DNA of 29,315 bases from JBNKHH01 sp050290245 (GTDB lineage Bacteria > Pseudomonadota > Alphaproteobacteria > Rhodobacterales > Rhodobacteraceae): the NCBI GenBank assembly GCA_050290245.1, contig JBNKHH010000063.1, positions 1 to 29,315 of the forward strand. Direction: 5' to 3'. The position numbers and the translations under genes were made by a program. The notes beneath the pieces were generated by a model that made no database searches, was not told where the DNA came from, and saw only the letters and a list, made by a program, of their open reading frames with translations. Below, piece by piece: positions 7,884 to 15,700 of this stretch (positions are counted from its first letter, which is position 1; every line of letters begins with the position of its first letter).

Positions 7884-8849
7884 CTATCCCCATAGTGCGG
7901 CGTCGGGCGGATGGACGCCGCCGTCGTCGTAGACAAGCGGGTGCGGCCGGTCCTCGGACAAAAGAAGCGGGCCGTCGAGATCGACGATCGCCGCGCCCTG
8001 CGCCACCAGAACGGCCGGCGCCATGGCAAGGGAAGTGCCGACCATACAACCGACCATGAGCCCAAAGCCCTCATCCAGCGCCGCGTTCTTTAACGCCAGG
8101 GCCTCGGTCAGGCCGCCAGTCTTGTCGAGCTTAATATTGATCACGTCGTACTTGCCTTTCAGACCTGACAGGCTGGCGCGATCATGACAGCTTTCATCGG
8201 CGCAGACCGGAAGGGGCCGGTCGATCTCGGACAGCAGGTCGTCGTCGCCTGCCGGCAAAGGTTGCTCGACAAGCGCCACCCCGAGACGCAGGAGATGCGG
8301 CGCAAGTTCACGATAGAGATCCGCGCTCCAGCCTTCGTTGGCATCGACGATGATCCGGGTCTCCGGCGCTCCCGCGCGGACGGCCTCGAGCCGGGCCATG
8401 TCGCCTTCACCACCGAGTTTGATCTTCAACAGGGGGCGATGTTGGTGCCTTTGGGCAGCCGCCCGCATCCGGTCTGGCGTATCGAGCGAAAGCGTAAAGG
8501 CAGTGACAACAGGTGACGGATCCGGCAGGTCCGCCAATTCCCAGACGCGCCGCCCGGCGGTCTTGGCCTCATGGTCCCAAAGCGCGCAATCCACCGCGTT
8601 GCGCGCTGCCCCGGCCGGAAGCATGTCCTGAACAGAATTACGTGTGACGTCCGAGGACAATCCAAGCACCGCCGCAGAGACGCTTTCCATCGTCTCGCCA
8701 TAGCGTGAATAGGGAACGCATTCCCCCCAGCCGGTCACTCCGTCGCGTGAGATCTTGACCGTCAGCACCTCAGCCCAATCCCGCGATCCGCGCGAGATAG
8801 TGAATGTCTCGGCCAACCGAAAGGCCTCTGGTGTTGCCGTCAGTGTCAC
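7884..8849 (-). CDS. dgcA: N-acetyl-D-glutamate racemase DgcA (enolase superfamily)
   Basis: A 321-residue member of the enolase superfamily, muconate-lactonizing/dipeptide-epimerase branch. The N-terminal capping domain is followed by the TIM barrel with the KxK motif LLKIKLGG (Lys142, Lys144), metal ligands in IIVDANEGW (Asp169), VEQPLP (Glu195) and ADES (Asp218), and the opposite catalytic lysine in NIKLDKTGG (Lys240). By sequence alone it could be called an L-Ala-D/L-Glu epimerase. The adjacent dgcN makes the N-acetyl-D-Glu racemase of the marine D-glutamate pathway the better call. It is flanked by dgcN (60 nt upstream) and dat (58 nt downstream) on the same strand, probably one operon. 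Confidence 0.85.
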   Translation of the reverse strand: MTLTATPEAFRLAETFTISRGSRDWAEVLTVKISRDGVTGWGECVPYSRYGETMESVSAAVLGLSSDVTRNSVQDMLPAGAARNAVDCALWDHEAKTAGRRVWELADLPDPSPVVTAFTLSLDTPDRMRAAAQRHQHRPLLKIKLGGEGDMARLEAVRAGAPETRIIVDANEGWSADLYRELAPHLLRLGVALVEQPLPAGDDDLLSEIDRPLPVCADESCHDRASLSGLKGKYDVINIKLDKTGGLTEALALKNAALDEGFGLMVGCMVGTSLAMAPAVLVAQGAAIVDLDGPLLLSEDRPHPLVYDDGGVHPPDAALWG

Positions 8850-8909
8850 GCGGAGCTTCCCTTTGTCTTGCCCGAAATACGCCTGCTCACCTGTCAGTGG
8901 CGCAGGTCC

Positions 8910-9911
8910 TCAGAGGTCGGCAAGCGCGTCGACAAGCCGTCCAGCGCCGTGACGGTAGGGGTCAACACAGGGAACACCCATTCGCGCTTCGACCTCCTCG
9001 CAATAACGCAGCGCTTCGTCGTCACCAAGTGCCTTGGTGTTGACCGAAACGCCGGCCACAACGCAGTTCGGGTTGGCAATCCGGGCCAGGGGAAGAGCAA
9101 GGTCGCGCAGGTCCTCAAGCGAGGGAATGCCATAGGTCGGCAAGCCGCGCATGTGCGTGCGTGTTGGCTCGTGCGCCAGGATCAGGGCGTCGGGCTGGCC
9201 GCCGTGGAGCAGAGCCATGGTCACGCCGGAATAGGAAACGTGAAAGAGACTTCCTTGCCCCTCGATATGATCCCAGTGGTCGGCGTCGTTCTCAGGTGTC
9301 AGCCATTCCACGGCACCGGCCATGAAATCGGCGACCACGGCATCAAGCGGAATGCCCTGGCCGGTCACCAGAATGCCGGTCTGGCCCGTCGGCCGGAACG
9401 TCGAATTCATTCCGCGTTTGCGCATCTCGGCGTCCATGGCGAGGCCGGTGTACATCTTGCCAACGGAACAGTCGGTGCCGACTGCAAGGCAACGCTTGCC
9501 GGACCGGGGCAAGCCATTGGCGATCGGATAGGCGACCGTGGGCACGCGCACGTCATGCAGGGTGCGCCCCGCCCGTTGTGCCGTGGCCTTGATGCGTTTT
9601 TCATCCCGCAACAGGTTGTGCAGCCCGCTGGCAATATCGAACCCGATCTCGAGTGCCTCGCAAAGAACGTCGATCCAGGCATCGGAAATGACGCCGCCCC
9701 TGTTGGCTACCCCGACCACAAGCGTGCGTGCGCCCTTTTCCCAGGCGTCCTTCAAACCGAGATCAGCAGCACCCACATCAGCTTTGCAGCCCGGCAGACG
9801 AAACTGACCCACAACATTGTCGGGACGCCAATCCGCAATGCCCTGAGCCACCTTTGCGGCCAGTTGATCTGGTGCATCACCGAGGAAGAGTAGGTAAGGG
9901 GTCTGGATCAT
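8910..9911 (-). CDS. dgcN: D-glutamate N-acetyltransferase DgcN (DUF1611)
   Basis: A 333-residue DUF1611 protein of the DgcN family, reported to acetylate D-glutamate before racemization by DgcA. A P-loop-like motif GTDCSVGK (145-152) starts the C-terminal domain, which continues with FRPTGQTGILVTGQGIPLDAV and the conserved HEPTRTHMRG segment. The N-terminal half is a Rossmann-like domain (LVVGVANRGGV). The ATG at 9911 is preferred because GGAGG lies 5 nt upstream; a TTG four codons earlier overlaps that site. It is the first gene of the dgcN-dgcA-dat cluster. The 131-nt spacer upstream contains an AT-rich inverted repeat (9996-10010) and presumably the promoter. Confidence 0.87.
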   Translation of the reverse strand: MIQTPYLLFLGDAPDQLAAKVAQGIADWRPDNVVGQFRLPGCKADVGAADLGLKDAWEKGARTLVVGVANRGGVISDAWIDVLCEALEIGFDIASGLHNLLRDEKRIKATAQRAGRTLHDVRVPTVAYPIANGLPRSGKRCLAVGTDCSVGKMYTGLAMDAEMRKRGMNSTFRPTGQTGILVTGQGIPLDAVVADFMAGAVEWLTPENDADHWDHIEGQGSLFHVSYSGVTMALLHGGQPDALILAHEPTRTHMRGLPTYGIPSLEDLRDLALPLARIANPNCVVAGVSVNTKALGDDEALRYCEEVEARMGVPCVDPYRHGAGRLVDALADL

Positions 9912-10042
9912 TGTTGCCTCCAAAGCTCGTTGGGGGCGATATCGTTGTTGCGCCGCGGAATGTCCTGCCTAAATCATCGCAAAACAAAGACTTCGTCGAA
10001 GAATATTCGATCAATACACGAAAACGTCGGATATTATTCCTA

Positions 10043-10657
10043 TCAGAACAGGTAAACCGATGGAATCGCGTCGACTTCGTGAAGAAATTCAATCAGCTCG
10101 GCCAGCGGGATGAAGGTCAGGAAGACCAGCGCATCCTGAAAGTTCCGACGCAGATGAGACACCTCGAAGGTAACCGAGTCTTCCGTGTGAAACAGCGACA
10201 GCTTCGGAATGATTGTCGGAACGCGTTTGGCATAGTCCAGGTATTCATCACCGAACTTGGAAATCAGGTAGCGTTCTTCGCTGCGCGCGGTCTTATAAAG
10301 GATGAGATAGGCCAGCCCCCCGACAATAGCCGTCAGGATGAGGCTACCGATGAGGATGCCAAAACCCAATACGGCCATGGTGGAAAAGAGGTAAAGGGGA
10401 TGGCGGCACATCGAATAGGGGCCATCCTGCACAACCGTCTGGTTCTTGCGCCCGCCGGAATAGAGGATCGACCAGAACCGCCCGAGAACGCCGCCGATAA
10501 CCAGCAATGCGCCGAGAACTTCATAGGTCTCGTGCAGGAAGGGATATACCTCCCACGCCGAGCGCGTGACGAACACCAGTGGCAAAAGCAGGATGAACAG
10601 CGCGCGAAGAATATTTATGCGATGGCGCTGTACTAATGGTGATGCGTTACTGCTCAA
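10043..10657 (-). CDS. Isoprenylcysteine methyltransferase-like integral membrane protein
   Basis: A 204-residue inner-membrane protein of the ICMT/phospholipid methyltransferase superfamily. It has about four to five hydrophobic helices. The SAM-binding signature DGPYSMCRHPLYLFSTMAVLGF is followed later by EERYLISKFGDEYLDYAKRVP, matching the family pattern GPY-x-RHP-x-Y and EE-x-L-x-FG-x-Y-x-Y. I chose a TTG start at 10657 because AGGAGG sits 7 nt before it. An ATG at 10690 would place the ribosome site inside the gene and is less likely. Bacteria lack prenylated CaaX proteins of the eukaryotic type, so the substrate is unknown. It is divergent from mcl1. Confidence 0.8.
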   Translation of the reverse strand: MSSNASPLVQRHRINILRALFILLLPLVFVTRSAWEVYPFLHETYEVLGALLVIGGVLGRFWSILYSGGRKNQTVVQDGPYSMCRHPLYLFSTMAVLGFGILIGSLILTAIVGGLAYLILYKTARSEERYLISKFGDEYLDYAKRVPTIIPKLSLFHTEDSVTFEVSHLRRNFQDALVFLTFIPLAELIEFLHEVDAIPSVYLF

Positions 10658-10721
10658 TGTGACCCCTCCTAAACATGTTGATGAGCGCATACGTCATTTC
10701 ATGGACGGCGAATAGGGAATA

Positions 10722-10741
10722 TTTTGCTGCACGGCAGAAAA
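10722..10741. promoter_or_regulatory. Inverted repeat in the mcl1 upstream region
   Basis: Arms TTTTGCTGC and GCAGAAAA around ACG form a near-palindrome with one extra base, about 80 bp before the mcl1 start. It may be an operator for the divergent pair. No regulator can be assigned. Confidence 0.35.
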
Positions 10742-10745
10742 TAGC

Positions 10746-10763
10746 TTGCGCAGTGCAGCGCAA
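10746..10763. promoter_or_regulatory. Palindrome TTGCGC-N6-GCGCAA upstream of mcl1
   Basis: A perfect 6+6 bp inverted repeat with a 6-bp centre, 47 bp upstream of the mcl1 ATG and 5 bp beyond the first repeat. Its location suits a transcription factor controlling mcl1, possibly a short-chain-acyl-CoA-type regulator, which is inference only. Confidence 0.45.
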
Positions 10764-10809
10764 CATAATACGCAAAATTCAACCCAGAACGAAAGAAAGT
10801 TACCGAACT

Positions 10810-11766
10810 ATGAGCTTCCGCCTCCAGCCCGCCGCCCCTGCCCGCCCGAACCGCTGCCAGTTGTTCGGACCCGGGTCGCGACCGGCGATATTTGAAAAGA
10901 TGGCGGGTTCGTCGGCCGACGTGATCAATCTCGACCTGGAAGACGCCGTTGCGCCTGACGACAAGCCAGCGGCGCGAAAGAATATCGTCGAGGCCATCGG
11001 CGACATCGACTGGGGAAACAAGACACTCTCAGTGCGGATCAACGGGCTGGATACGCCCTATTGGTATCGCGACGTCGTCGAACTGCTGGAGAATTGCGGA
11101 GACCGTCTGGACCAGATCATGATCCCCAAGGTCGGCAATGCTTCGGACGTCTACGCGGTCGACGCTCTGGTCACGGCCATCGAGAACGCCAAGGGCCGAA
11201 AAAAGCGGATCAATTTCGAGGTAATCATCGAAACTGCGGCAGGTATCGCCCATGTCGAGGAAATTGCCGCCTCGTCCCCCCGGATGACCGCAATGAGCCT
11301 TGGTGCCGCGGATTTCGCGGCCTCGATGGGGATGCAGACCACCGGGATCGGCGGGACCCAGGAAAATTATTACATGGTCCGTGAAGGGCAGAAGTATTGG
11401 TCGGACCCGTGGCACTGGGCTCAGACTGCCATCGTCGCGGCCTGTCGGACCCATGGCGTCCTGCCAGTCGACGGCCCATTTGGAGATTTCTCTGATGACG
11501 AGGGTTTCCGCGCGCAGGCGCTGCGGTCGGCAACCTTGGGCATGGTCGGCAAATGGGCCATACACCCCAAGCAGGTGGCGCTGGCCAACGAGGTTTTCAC
11601 ACCGTCGGAAGAGGCCGTAACCGAAGCGCGCGAGATTCTGGCGGCGATGAAAGAGGCGCAGAAATCTGGTTCGGGCGCCGCAGTCTACAAAGGGCGGCTG
11701 GTCGATATTGCCAGCGTCCGCCAGGCCGAAGTGATCGTGAGGCAGGCAGAGTTGATTGCAGGCTGA
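10810..11766 (+). CDS. mcl1: L-malyl-CoA/beta-methylmalyl-CoA lyase
   Basis: A 318-residue CitE-like lyase that reversibly cleaves beta-methylmalyl-CoA to glyoxylate plus propionyl-CoA and malyl-CoA to acetyl-CoA plus glyoxylate, a step of the ethylmalonyl-CoA pathway. The sequence closely follows my memory of Rhodobacter sphaeroides Mcl1, including the start MSFRLQPA and the length. Expected active residues are present: Arg76 in SVRINGLDTP, Mg ligands Glu141 (VIIETAAGI) and Asp168 (SLGAADFA), plus the C-terminal lid GKWAIHPKQV. The ATG at 10810 is chosen by this match rather than by the weak ribosome site; the frame opens earlier. Its stop directly abuts the coxM stop on the other strand. 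No other ethylmalonyl-CoA pathway gene is in the window. Confidence 0.95.
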   Translation: MSFRLQPAAPARPNRCQLFGPGSRPAIFEKMAGSSADVINLDLEDAVAPDDKPAARKNIVEAIGDIDWGNKTLSVRINGLDTPYWYRDVVELLENCGDRLDQIMIPKVGNASDVYAVDALVTAIENAKGRKKRINFEVIIETAAGIAHVEEIAASSPRMTAMSLGAADFAASMGMQTTGIGGTQENYYMVREGQKYWSDPWHWAQTAIVAACRTHGVLPVDGPFGDFSDDEGFRAQALRSATLGMVGKWAIHPKQVALANEVFTPSEEAVTEAREILAAMKEAQKSGSGAAVYKGRLVDIASVRQAEVIVRQAELIAG

Positions 11767-12567
11767 TCAGCCCGCGGCAATGACCGCACGTTTTGCAAGA
11801 ACAGTGACAAGATTGGCGCGATAGACACCGTCTCCGTGCATGTCCGAAAGCATCTCATCGGCGTCGACGGTGATGCCGTCGATCGCGTTTGGTGAAAAAT
11901 CGTCCGAGAGGGCTGCTTCGATGTCCGACACGCGGAAGACTCCGTCTGCTCCTGCCCCGGTCACCGCAACACGTACTCCACCGTCACCCTGCGCCACGAA
12001 GACCCCACACATCGCATAGCGTGACGCAGGGTTTGGGAACTTGGCATAGGCTGCTTTCGCCGGTGAATCGAAGCTGACCGAAGTTACGATCTCGCCCTCA
12101 TCGAGCGCGGTCGTGAACAGCCCCTCAAAAAACTCATCAGCCGGGATCTCGCGCCGATCCGTCTTGATCACCGCGCCAAGAGCCAGGATCGCGGCAGGAT
12201 AGTCCGCAGCCGGGTCATTGTTCGCGATCGAACCGCCAAGCGTACCCTTATGCCGAACGGCAGGGTCGCCGATGTTGGCGGCGAGGGCGCAAAGGCCAGG
12301 ACAAACGGCTGCCAGTGCGGCGCTCGAGGCCACCTCGGCATGGGTCGCCAGCGCGCCGATCGTGACGATACCGCCATCAACCGAAATTCCGCGCATGTCA
12401 TCGGCACCGCCCAGGTCGATCAGGTCGGATGGCGCCGCCAGCCCGGCTTTCATCGTCGGGATAAGTGTTTGCCCGCCTGCCAGCAACTGGCCATCCTCGG
12501 ATTGGCCCAGGAGCGAAATGGCGTCAGCCACACTCGTGGCCTTGTGATATTTGAAAGGGTTCATCAT
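11767..12567 (-). CDS. CoxM-type FAD-binding subunit of a molybdenum hydroxylase
   Basis: A 266-residue medium subunit of the xanthine dehydrogenase/CO dehydrogenase family, carrying the FAD that passes electrons from the iron-sulfur subunit. Flavin-binding motifs are AGGQTLIP (30-37) and GTLGGSIANNDPAADYPA (from 108), followed by the C-terminal CODH flavoprotein domain (SRYAMCGVFVA). Three possible starts stand in a row: GTG at 12570, ATG at 12567 and ATG at 12564. AAGGA upstream fits any of them. It follows coxS by 40 nt on the same strand. The molybdopterin-binding large subunit normally found in such operons is absent here, so the substrate cannot be told. Confidence 0.9.
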   Translation of the reverse strand: MMNPFKYHKATSVADAISLLGQSEDGQLLAGGQTLIPTMKAGLAAPSDLIDLGGADDMRGISVDGGIVTIGALATHAEVASSAALAAVCPGLCALAANIGDPAVRHKGTLGGSIANNDPAADYPAAILALGAVIKTDRREIPADEFFEGLFTTALDEGEIVTSVSFDSPAKAAYAKFPNPASRYAMCGVFVAQGDGGVRVAVTGAGADGVFRVSDIEAALSDDFSPNAIDGITVDADEMLSDMHGDGVYRANLVTVLAKRAVIAAG

Positions 12568-12607
12568 CACGTCAGTTCCTTGTTCGGCGGTTGGCGAACC
12601 TGCCGTA

Positions 12608-13078
12608 TCACATCTCGCGGGCGCCCTGTTGGATCGACTTCACGATGTTCTGGTAGCCGGTGCAACGGCAGATGTTGCCTTCCAACTCGTGGCGGATCGC
12701 CGCCTCGTCCAACTCTTGGCCCGAGGCACGATAGCGGTTCACCATGTCAATGCCCGACATCACCATGCCGGGCGTGCAAAAGCCGCACTGAAGGCCGTGA
12801 TTGTCGTTGAATGCCTGCTGCATCGGATGGAGATCGTCGGTCGCGATGCCTTCGATAGTGGTCACATCAGAGCCGTCGGCCTGAACCGCCAGCGTCGTGC
12901 AGGATTTGACTGCCTTGCCATCCAGATGAACCACGCAAGCGCCACATTGGCTGGTGTCACATCCGATGTGGGTGCCGGTCAGACGCAGACTCTCGCGAAT
13001 GAACTCGACAAGAAGGGTCTGGTCTTCGACTTCGGCCGATACAGTCTGGCCGTTCACATTCATACTTATGGTCGGCAT
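12608..13078 (-). CDS. CoxS-type [2Fe-2S] subunit of a molybdenum hydroxylase
   Basis: A 156-residue small subunit with two [2Fe-2S] clusters. The N-terminal plant-ferredoxin-like cluster uses Cys40, Cys45, Cys48 and Cys60 (GCDTSQCGAC and KSC). The C-terminal cluster uses Cys98, Cys101, Cys137 and Cys139 (CGFC and CRC). All eight ligands are present, so the protein should be functional. The ATG at 13078 has GGGAGA upstream; the frame opens further 5' without homology. It is likely co-transcribed with coxM. The 138 nt towards accA contain no large-subunit sequence. Confidence 0.92.
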   Translation of the reverse strand: MPTISMNVNGQTVSAEVEDQTLLVEFIRESLRLTGTHIGCDTSQCGACVVHLDGKAVKSCTTLAVQADGSDVTTIEGIATDDLHPMQQAFNDNHGLQCGFCTPGMVMSGIDMVNRYRASGQELDEAAIRHELEGNICRCTGYQNIVKSIQQGAREM

Positions 13079-13216
13079 AAAAATCTCCCAGCACTTATTG
13101 CGCCACAACAAGGCGCCCGGCCGCATCGAATCCCGAAGCGCTGTCCATGTTTGCAGCCCCCTTCTGGAATTTCCAGCCCATAGCGGCGCATTCGCGAAAA
13201 ATTCCGAAAAGCCCGA

Positions 13217-14176
13217 TCAGGCGGCCAATCCGATCTGGCCCATGTTCAGGAACTTCGTACGGCGATCCTTGATGATGTCCTCGCGCGACATGTGCGACAG
13301 TTGGCCAAGAATGTCGTCTATGCACAGGCCCACAGACTTGATCGTCGCGTTGCGGTCGCGCTGCGCTCCGCCCATTGGTTCGGCTATGATGCGGTCGATG
13401 ACGCCCAGCCGGTGCAGGTCCTGGGCGGTCAGCCGCAGGGCCTCGGCGGCTTCGCGCATCTTCTCTGCGTCCTTCCACAGGATCGAGGCACAGCCCTCAG
13501 GCGAGATGACCGAGTAGATCGAGTGCTCCAGCATGGAAACACGGTTGGCGGTGGCAAAGGCGACAGCGCCTCCGGAACCACCTTCCCCGACGACGACACT
13601 GACCAATGGCACGCCGATGGACAGACATTTCTCGGTCGAGCGGGCGATGGCCTCGGACTGTCCGCGCTCTTCGGCCCCCTTGCCGGGGAAGGCACCGGGG
13701 GTGTCGATCAGGGTGACGACGGGCACGTTGAACCGGTCGGCAAGGTCCATCAGGCGGATGGCCTTGCGATACCCCTCGGGGCGGGCCATGCCGAAATTGC
13801 GCTCAATGCGGGACTGGGTATCGTTGCCCTTTTCGTGGCCGATAACCATCACGGGACGATCGTTCAGCCGTGCGAGACCACCCATGACGGCATGGTCATC
13901 GGCAAAGTTGCGGTCACCGGCCAGCGGCGTGTACTCGGTAAAGAGCGCGTCGATGTAGTCTTTGCAGTGCGGACGATCCGGGTGTCTGGCCACCTGGCAT
14001 TTGCGCCAGGCGGACAGGTCTTTGTAGAGATCCGCAAGAAGCGACTGGGCCTTCTTGTCCAGCGCCGCAGCCTCTTTTTCGATGTCCATACCCGCATTCG
14101 CACGCGCCATTGCGCGAAGCTCTTCGGACTTTCCCTCGATCTCGGCCAGAGGTTTTTCAAACTCAAGATAGTTCAT
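13217..14176 (-). CDS. accA: Acetyl-CoA carboxylase carboxyltransferase subunit alpha
   Basis: A 319-residue alpha chain of the carboxyltransferase that moves the carboxyl group from carboxybiotin to acetyl-CoA, giving malonyl-CoA for fatty-acid synthesis; it works with AccD in a cytosolic tetramer. It begins MNYLEFEKPLAEIEGKSEEL. The helical N-terminus leads into the crotonase-like core with VVTLIDTPGAFPG, the oxyanion-hole glycines of VVVGEGGSGGAVAF, and ISPEGCASILWKD. The length is normal. A GAGGG site precedes the ATG, and a good promoter candidate lies within 55 nt upstream. It is on the same strand as the ftsEX-plsC block, so it may also receive read-through. Confidence 0.97.
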   Translation of the reverse strand: MNYLEFEKPLAEIEGKSEELRAMARANAGMDIEKEAAALDKKAQSLLADLYKDLSAWRKCQVARHPDRPHCKDYIDALFTEYTPLAGDRNFADDHAVMGGLARLNDRPVMVIGHEKGNDTQSRIERNFGMARPEGYRKAIRLMDLADRFNVPVVTLIDTPGAFPGKGAEERGQSEAIARSTEKCLSIGVPLVSVVVGEGGSGGAVAFATANRVSMLEHSIYSVISPEGCASILWKDAEKMREAAEALRLTAQDLHRLGVIDRIIAEPMGGAQRDRNATIKSVGLCIDDILGQLSHMSREDIIKDRRTKFLNMGQIGLAA

Positions 14177-14199
14177 GCCTGCCCTCTTAGTATTGCCGG

Positions 14200-14229
14200 T
14201 ATATATGTCGTTGCTGACTTAAGCCGCAA
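14200..14229 (-). promoter_or_regulatory. Probable accA promoter
   Basis: On the minus strand TTGCGG (14229-14224) and TATATA (14205-14200) are separated by 18 nt. The -10 would put the transcript start about 15-20 nt before the accA ATG, giving a short leader that still includes the ribosome site. Confidence 0.4.
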
Positions 14230-14231
14230 GG

Positions 14232-15101
14232 TCAAGGAACCTGAACCTGGATCAGGTTGATCGTTGCGGGCATGTGAAAGCCGTCCGCATCCTCGTAGGA
14301 CCGATATGCGCCGGTCAGTTCCGCTTCTATGGCGTCAGCGTCGCGCACCGTCCCCTCGAACAACCTCATCAGTCGCGCGGCAGGTCCGACACGCATGCTA
14401 AGAGCCGCCATCGCTTGCGCCCCGCCCGCATGGGTGAGGGTGACGGTGACCTGCTCGACAGAATATCCGCCAATGGCGGCCTTGCGCAGTTCTCCTTCGA
14501 CAAAGGTCATGTCCGCCAGCCCCATCGGCCCAGGCGCGTTCGGTTGAGAGGCGGGCGGCTCGCCCAAGCGCGCCTTGGCCACGGTTCCGGGAAGTCGCCA
14601 CCACGGATTGACGGAGACAGGCCCCCAGGCTGCGAACACCATGCGCCCGCCCGGCTTGAGCCCACGCGCGATATTGGCAAAAGCCGCAGCGGGGTCCGAA
14701 AAGAACATCACGCCAAAACGCGAAATCGCAACGTCGAACGTCCCGGCATCGAAATTGACCGTCTGGGCATCTGCATGCAGGAAGTCGATCTTGGCCACTC
14801 CGTCGAGTGTCGCCACACGATCTTGGGCCCGCGCCAGAAGCGGCGGCGAAATATCGAGGGCGAGGACCCTGCCGCCCGGCGCGACCTGTCCGGCCGCCCC
14901 GATGGCATGCGCACCGGTGCCGCAACCGATGTCCAGGACGTGGTGGCCGGGACGCAGGTCGGCTTTTTGCAGCGCCATCTGCGTTACCGGGGCAAGAAGC
15001 TCATCGAGAGCTTTTTCATTCTCGATCCAGGTCTGACCCGTGGGCGACGCCCAATACCTGGCTTCATCGGCATTTGGCCCGGTGTCAGGATCGCCTACCA
15101 A
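14232..15101 (-). CDS. Class I SAM-dependent methyltransferase
   Basis: About 289 residues. The Rossmann SAM site is VLDIGCGTGAHAIG (motif I), followed by GRVLALDISPPLLARAQ (motif II) and FDVAISRFGVMFFSDP (post II), as in UbiE/ubiquinone-type methyltransferases. The C-terminal third is family-specific and the substrate is unknown. I chose the TTG at 15101, since GGAG stands 6 nt upstream and the start then overlaps the previous stop by only 7 nt. An ATG at 15128 in the same frame lacks a ribosome site but is the alternative. It is the last member of the overlapping ftsE-ftsX-plsC-PPOX series. Confidence 0.85.
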   Translation of the reverse strand: MVGDPDTGPNADEARYWASPTGQTWIENEKALDELLAPVTQMALQKADLRPGHHVLDIGCGTGAHAIGAAGQVAPGGRVLALDISPPLLARAQDRVATLDGVAKIDFLHADAQTVNFDAGTFDVAISRFGVMFFSDPAAAFANIARGLKPGGRMVFAAWGPVSVNPWWRLPGTVAKARLGEPPASQPNAPGPMGLADMTFVEGELRKAAIGGYSVEQVTVTLTHAGGAQAMAALSMRVGPAARLMRLFEGTVRDADAIEAELTGAYRSYEDADGFHMPATINLIQVQVP

Positions 15102-15700
15102 AGGGAACTCCGCGCACGATCGGGCCATTCGGCATCATAGGACGGACCGCCCACTTCGCCTTGCGTCATGGCCTTCAGCATGTCTCCGGGCGTCGGTAAG
15201 TCAGCGCTTTCGTCATCTGCCGTCCACAGGCGTGAACGCATGAGGGCCCGGGCGCATTGGAAATAGATCTCCTCGATCTTTATGAGGATGACCGAGCGGG
15301 GCAATTTTCCACCCCTTTCAAACGGCCCAAGCACCTCGGGATCGATCGATAGCCGCGCCGTCCCGTTAAGACGGACGACGTTGGTTGACCCCGGCACCAT
15401 GAACATCAGCGAGACGCGTCCGTCGCGAACAATGTTGCGCAACGAGTCGACGCGGTTGTTTCCGCGCCAGTCGGGCATGGCGAGCGTCTTTTCGTCGATC
15501 TCGGTCACCACAGGACCATCGTCACCGCGCGGCGAACCGTCGGTGCCCTCCGGCCCGACGGTCGTTAGAACGCAGAACCGCGAGGCCATAATCCATTTAC
15601 GATAGACCGGCACCATGCGGTCCGCCACTTTCCGGGACGCTGGCGGGGCAACGCCGTTGTAGATCGTCTCAAGCTCTTCGATGGATTCGACGAACATCAT
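15095..15700 (-). CDS. Pyridoxamine 5'-phosphate oxidase family (probable FMN-binding) protein
   Basis: A 201-residue split-barrel protein of the PPOX-like group, resembling the probable FMN-dependent DR_2398/MSMEG_1061 type. The conserved stretches are SRFCVLTTVGPEGTDGSPRGDDGPVV, then DWRGNNRVDSLRNIVRDGRVSLMFMVPG and the C-terminal QCARALMRSRLW. It lacks the N-terminal extension of true PdxH, so vitamin B6 synthesis is unlikely; a flavin- or F420-dependent reductase is more probable. The start ATGA at 15700 overlaps the plsC stop by 4 nt, indicating translational coupling. Confidence 0.85.
   Translation of the reverse strand: MMFVESIEELETIYNGVAPPASRKVADRMVPVYRKWIMASRFCVLTTVGPEGTDGSPRGDDGPVVTEIDEKTLAMPDWRGNNRVDSLRNIVRDGRVSLMFMVPGSTNVVRLNGTARLSIDPEVLGPFERGGKLPRSVILIKIEEIYFQCARALMRSRLWTADDESADLPTPGDMLKAMTQGEVGGPSYDAEWPDRARSSLW

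Noticed and set aside
6863..8059. 398-codon plus-strand ORF opposite dat
   Set aside because: Antisense to a clear PLP transaminase with its catalytic lysine and ribosome site; no domain on this strand.
8868..9893. 341-codon plus-strand ORF opposite dgcN
   Set aside because: Mirror of a recognised DUF1611 gene; product lacks family features.
13095..13147. Mini-ORF of 17 codons between accA and coxS, considered as a coxL remnant
   Set aside because: No similarity to CoxL motifs and too short; the sequence does not support a pseudogene.
13292..14260. 322-codon plus-strand ORF opposite accA
   Set aside because: Antisense of accA; histidine- and glycine-rich composition typical of GC-rich shadow frames.
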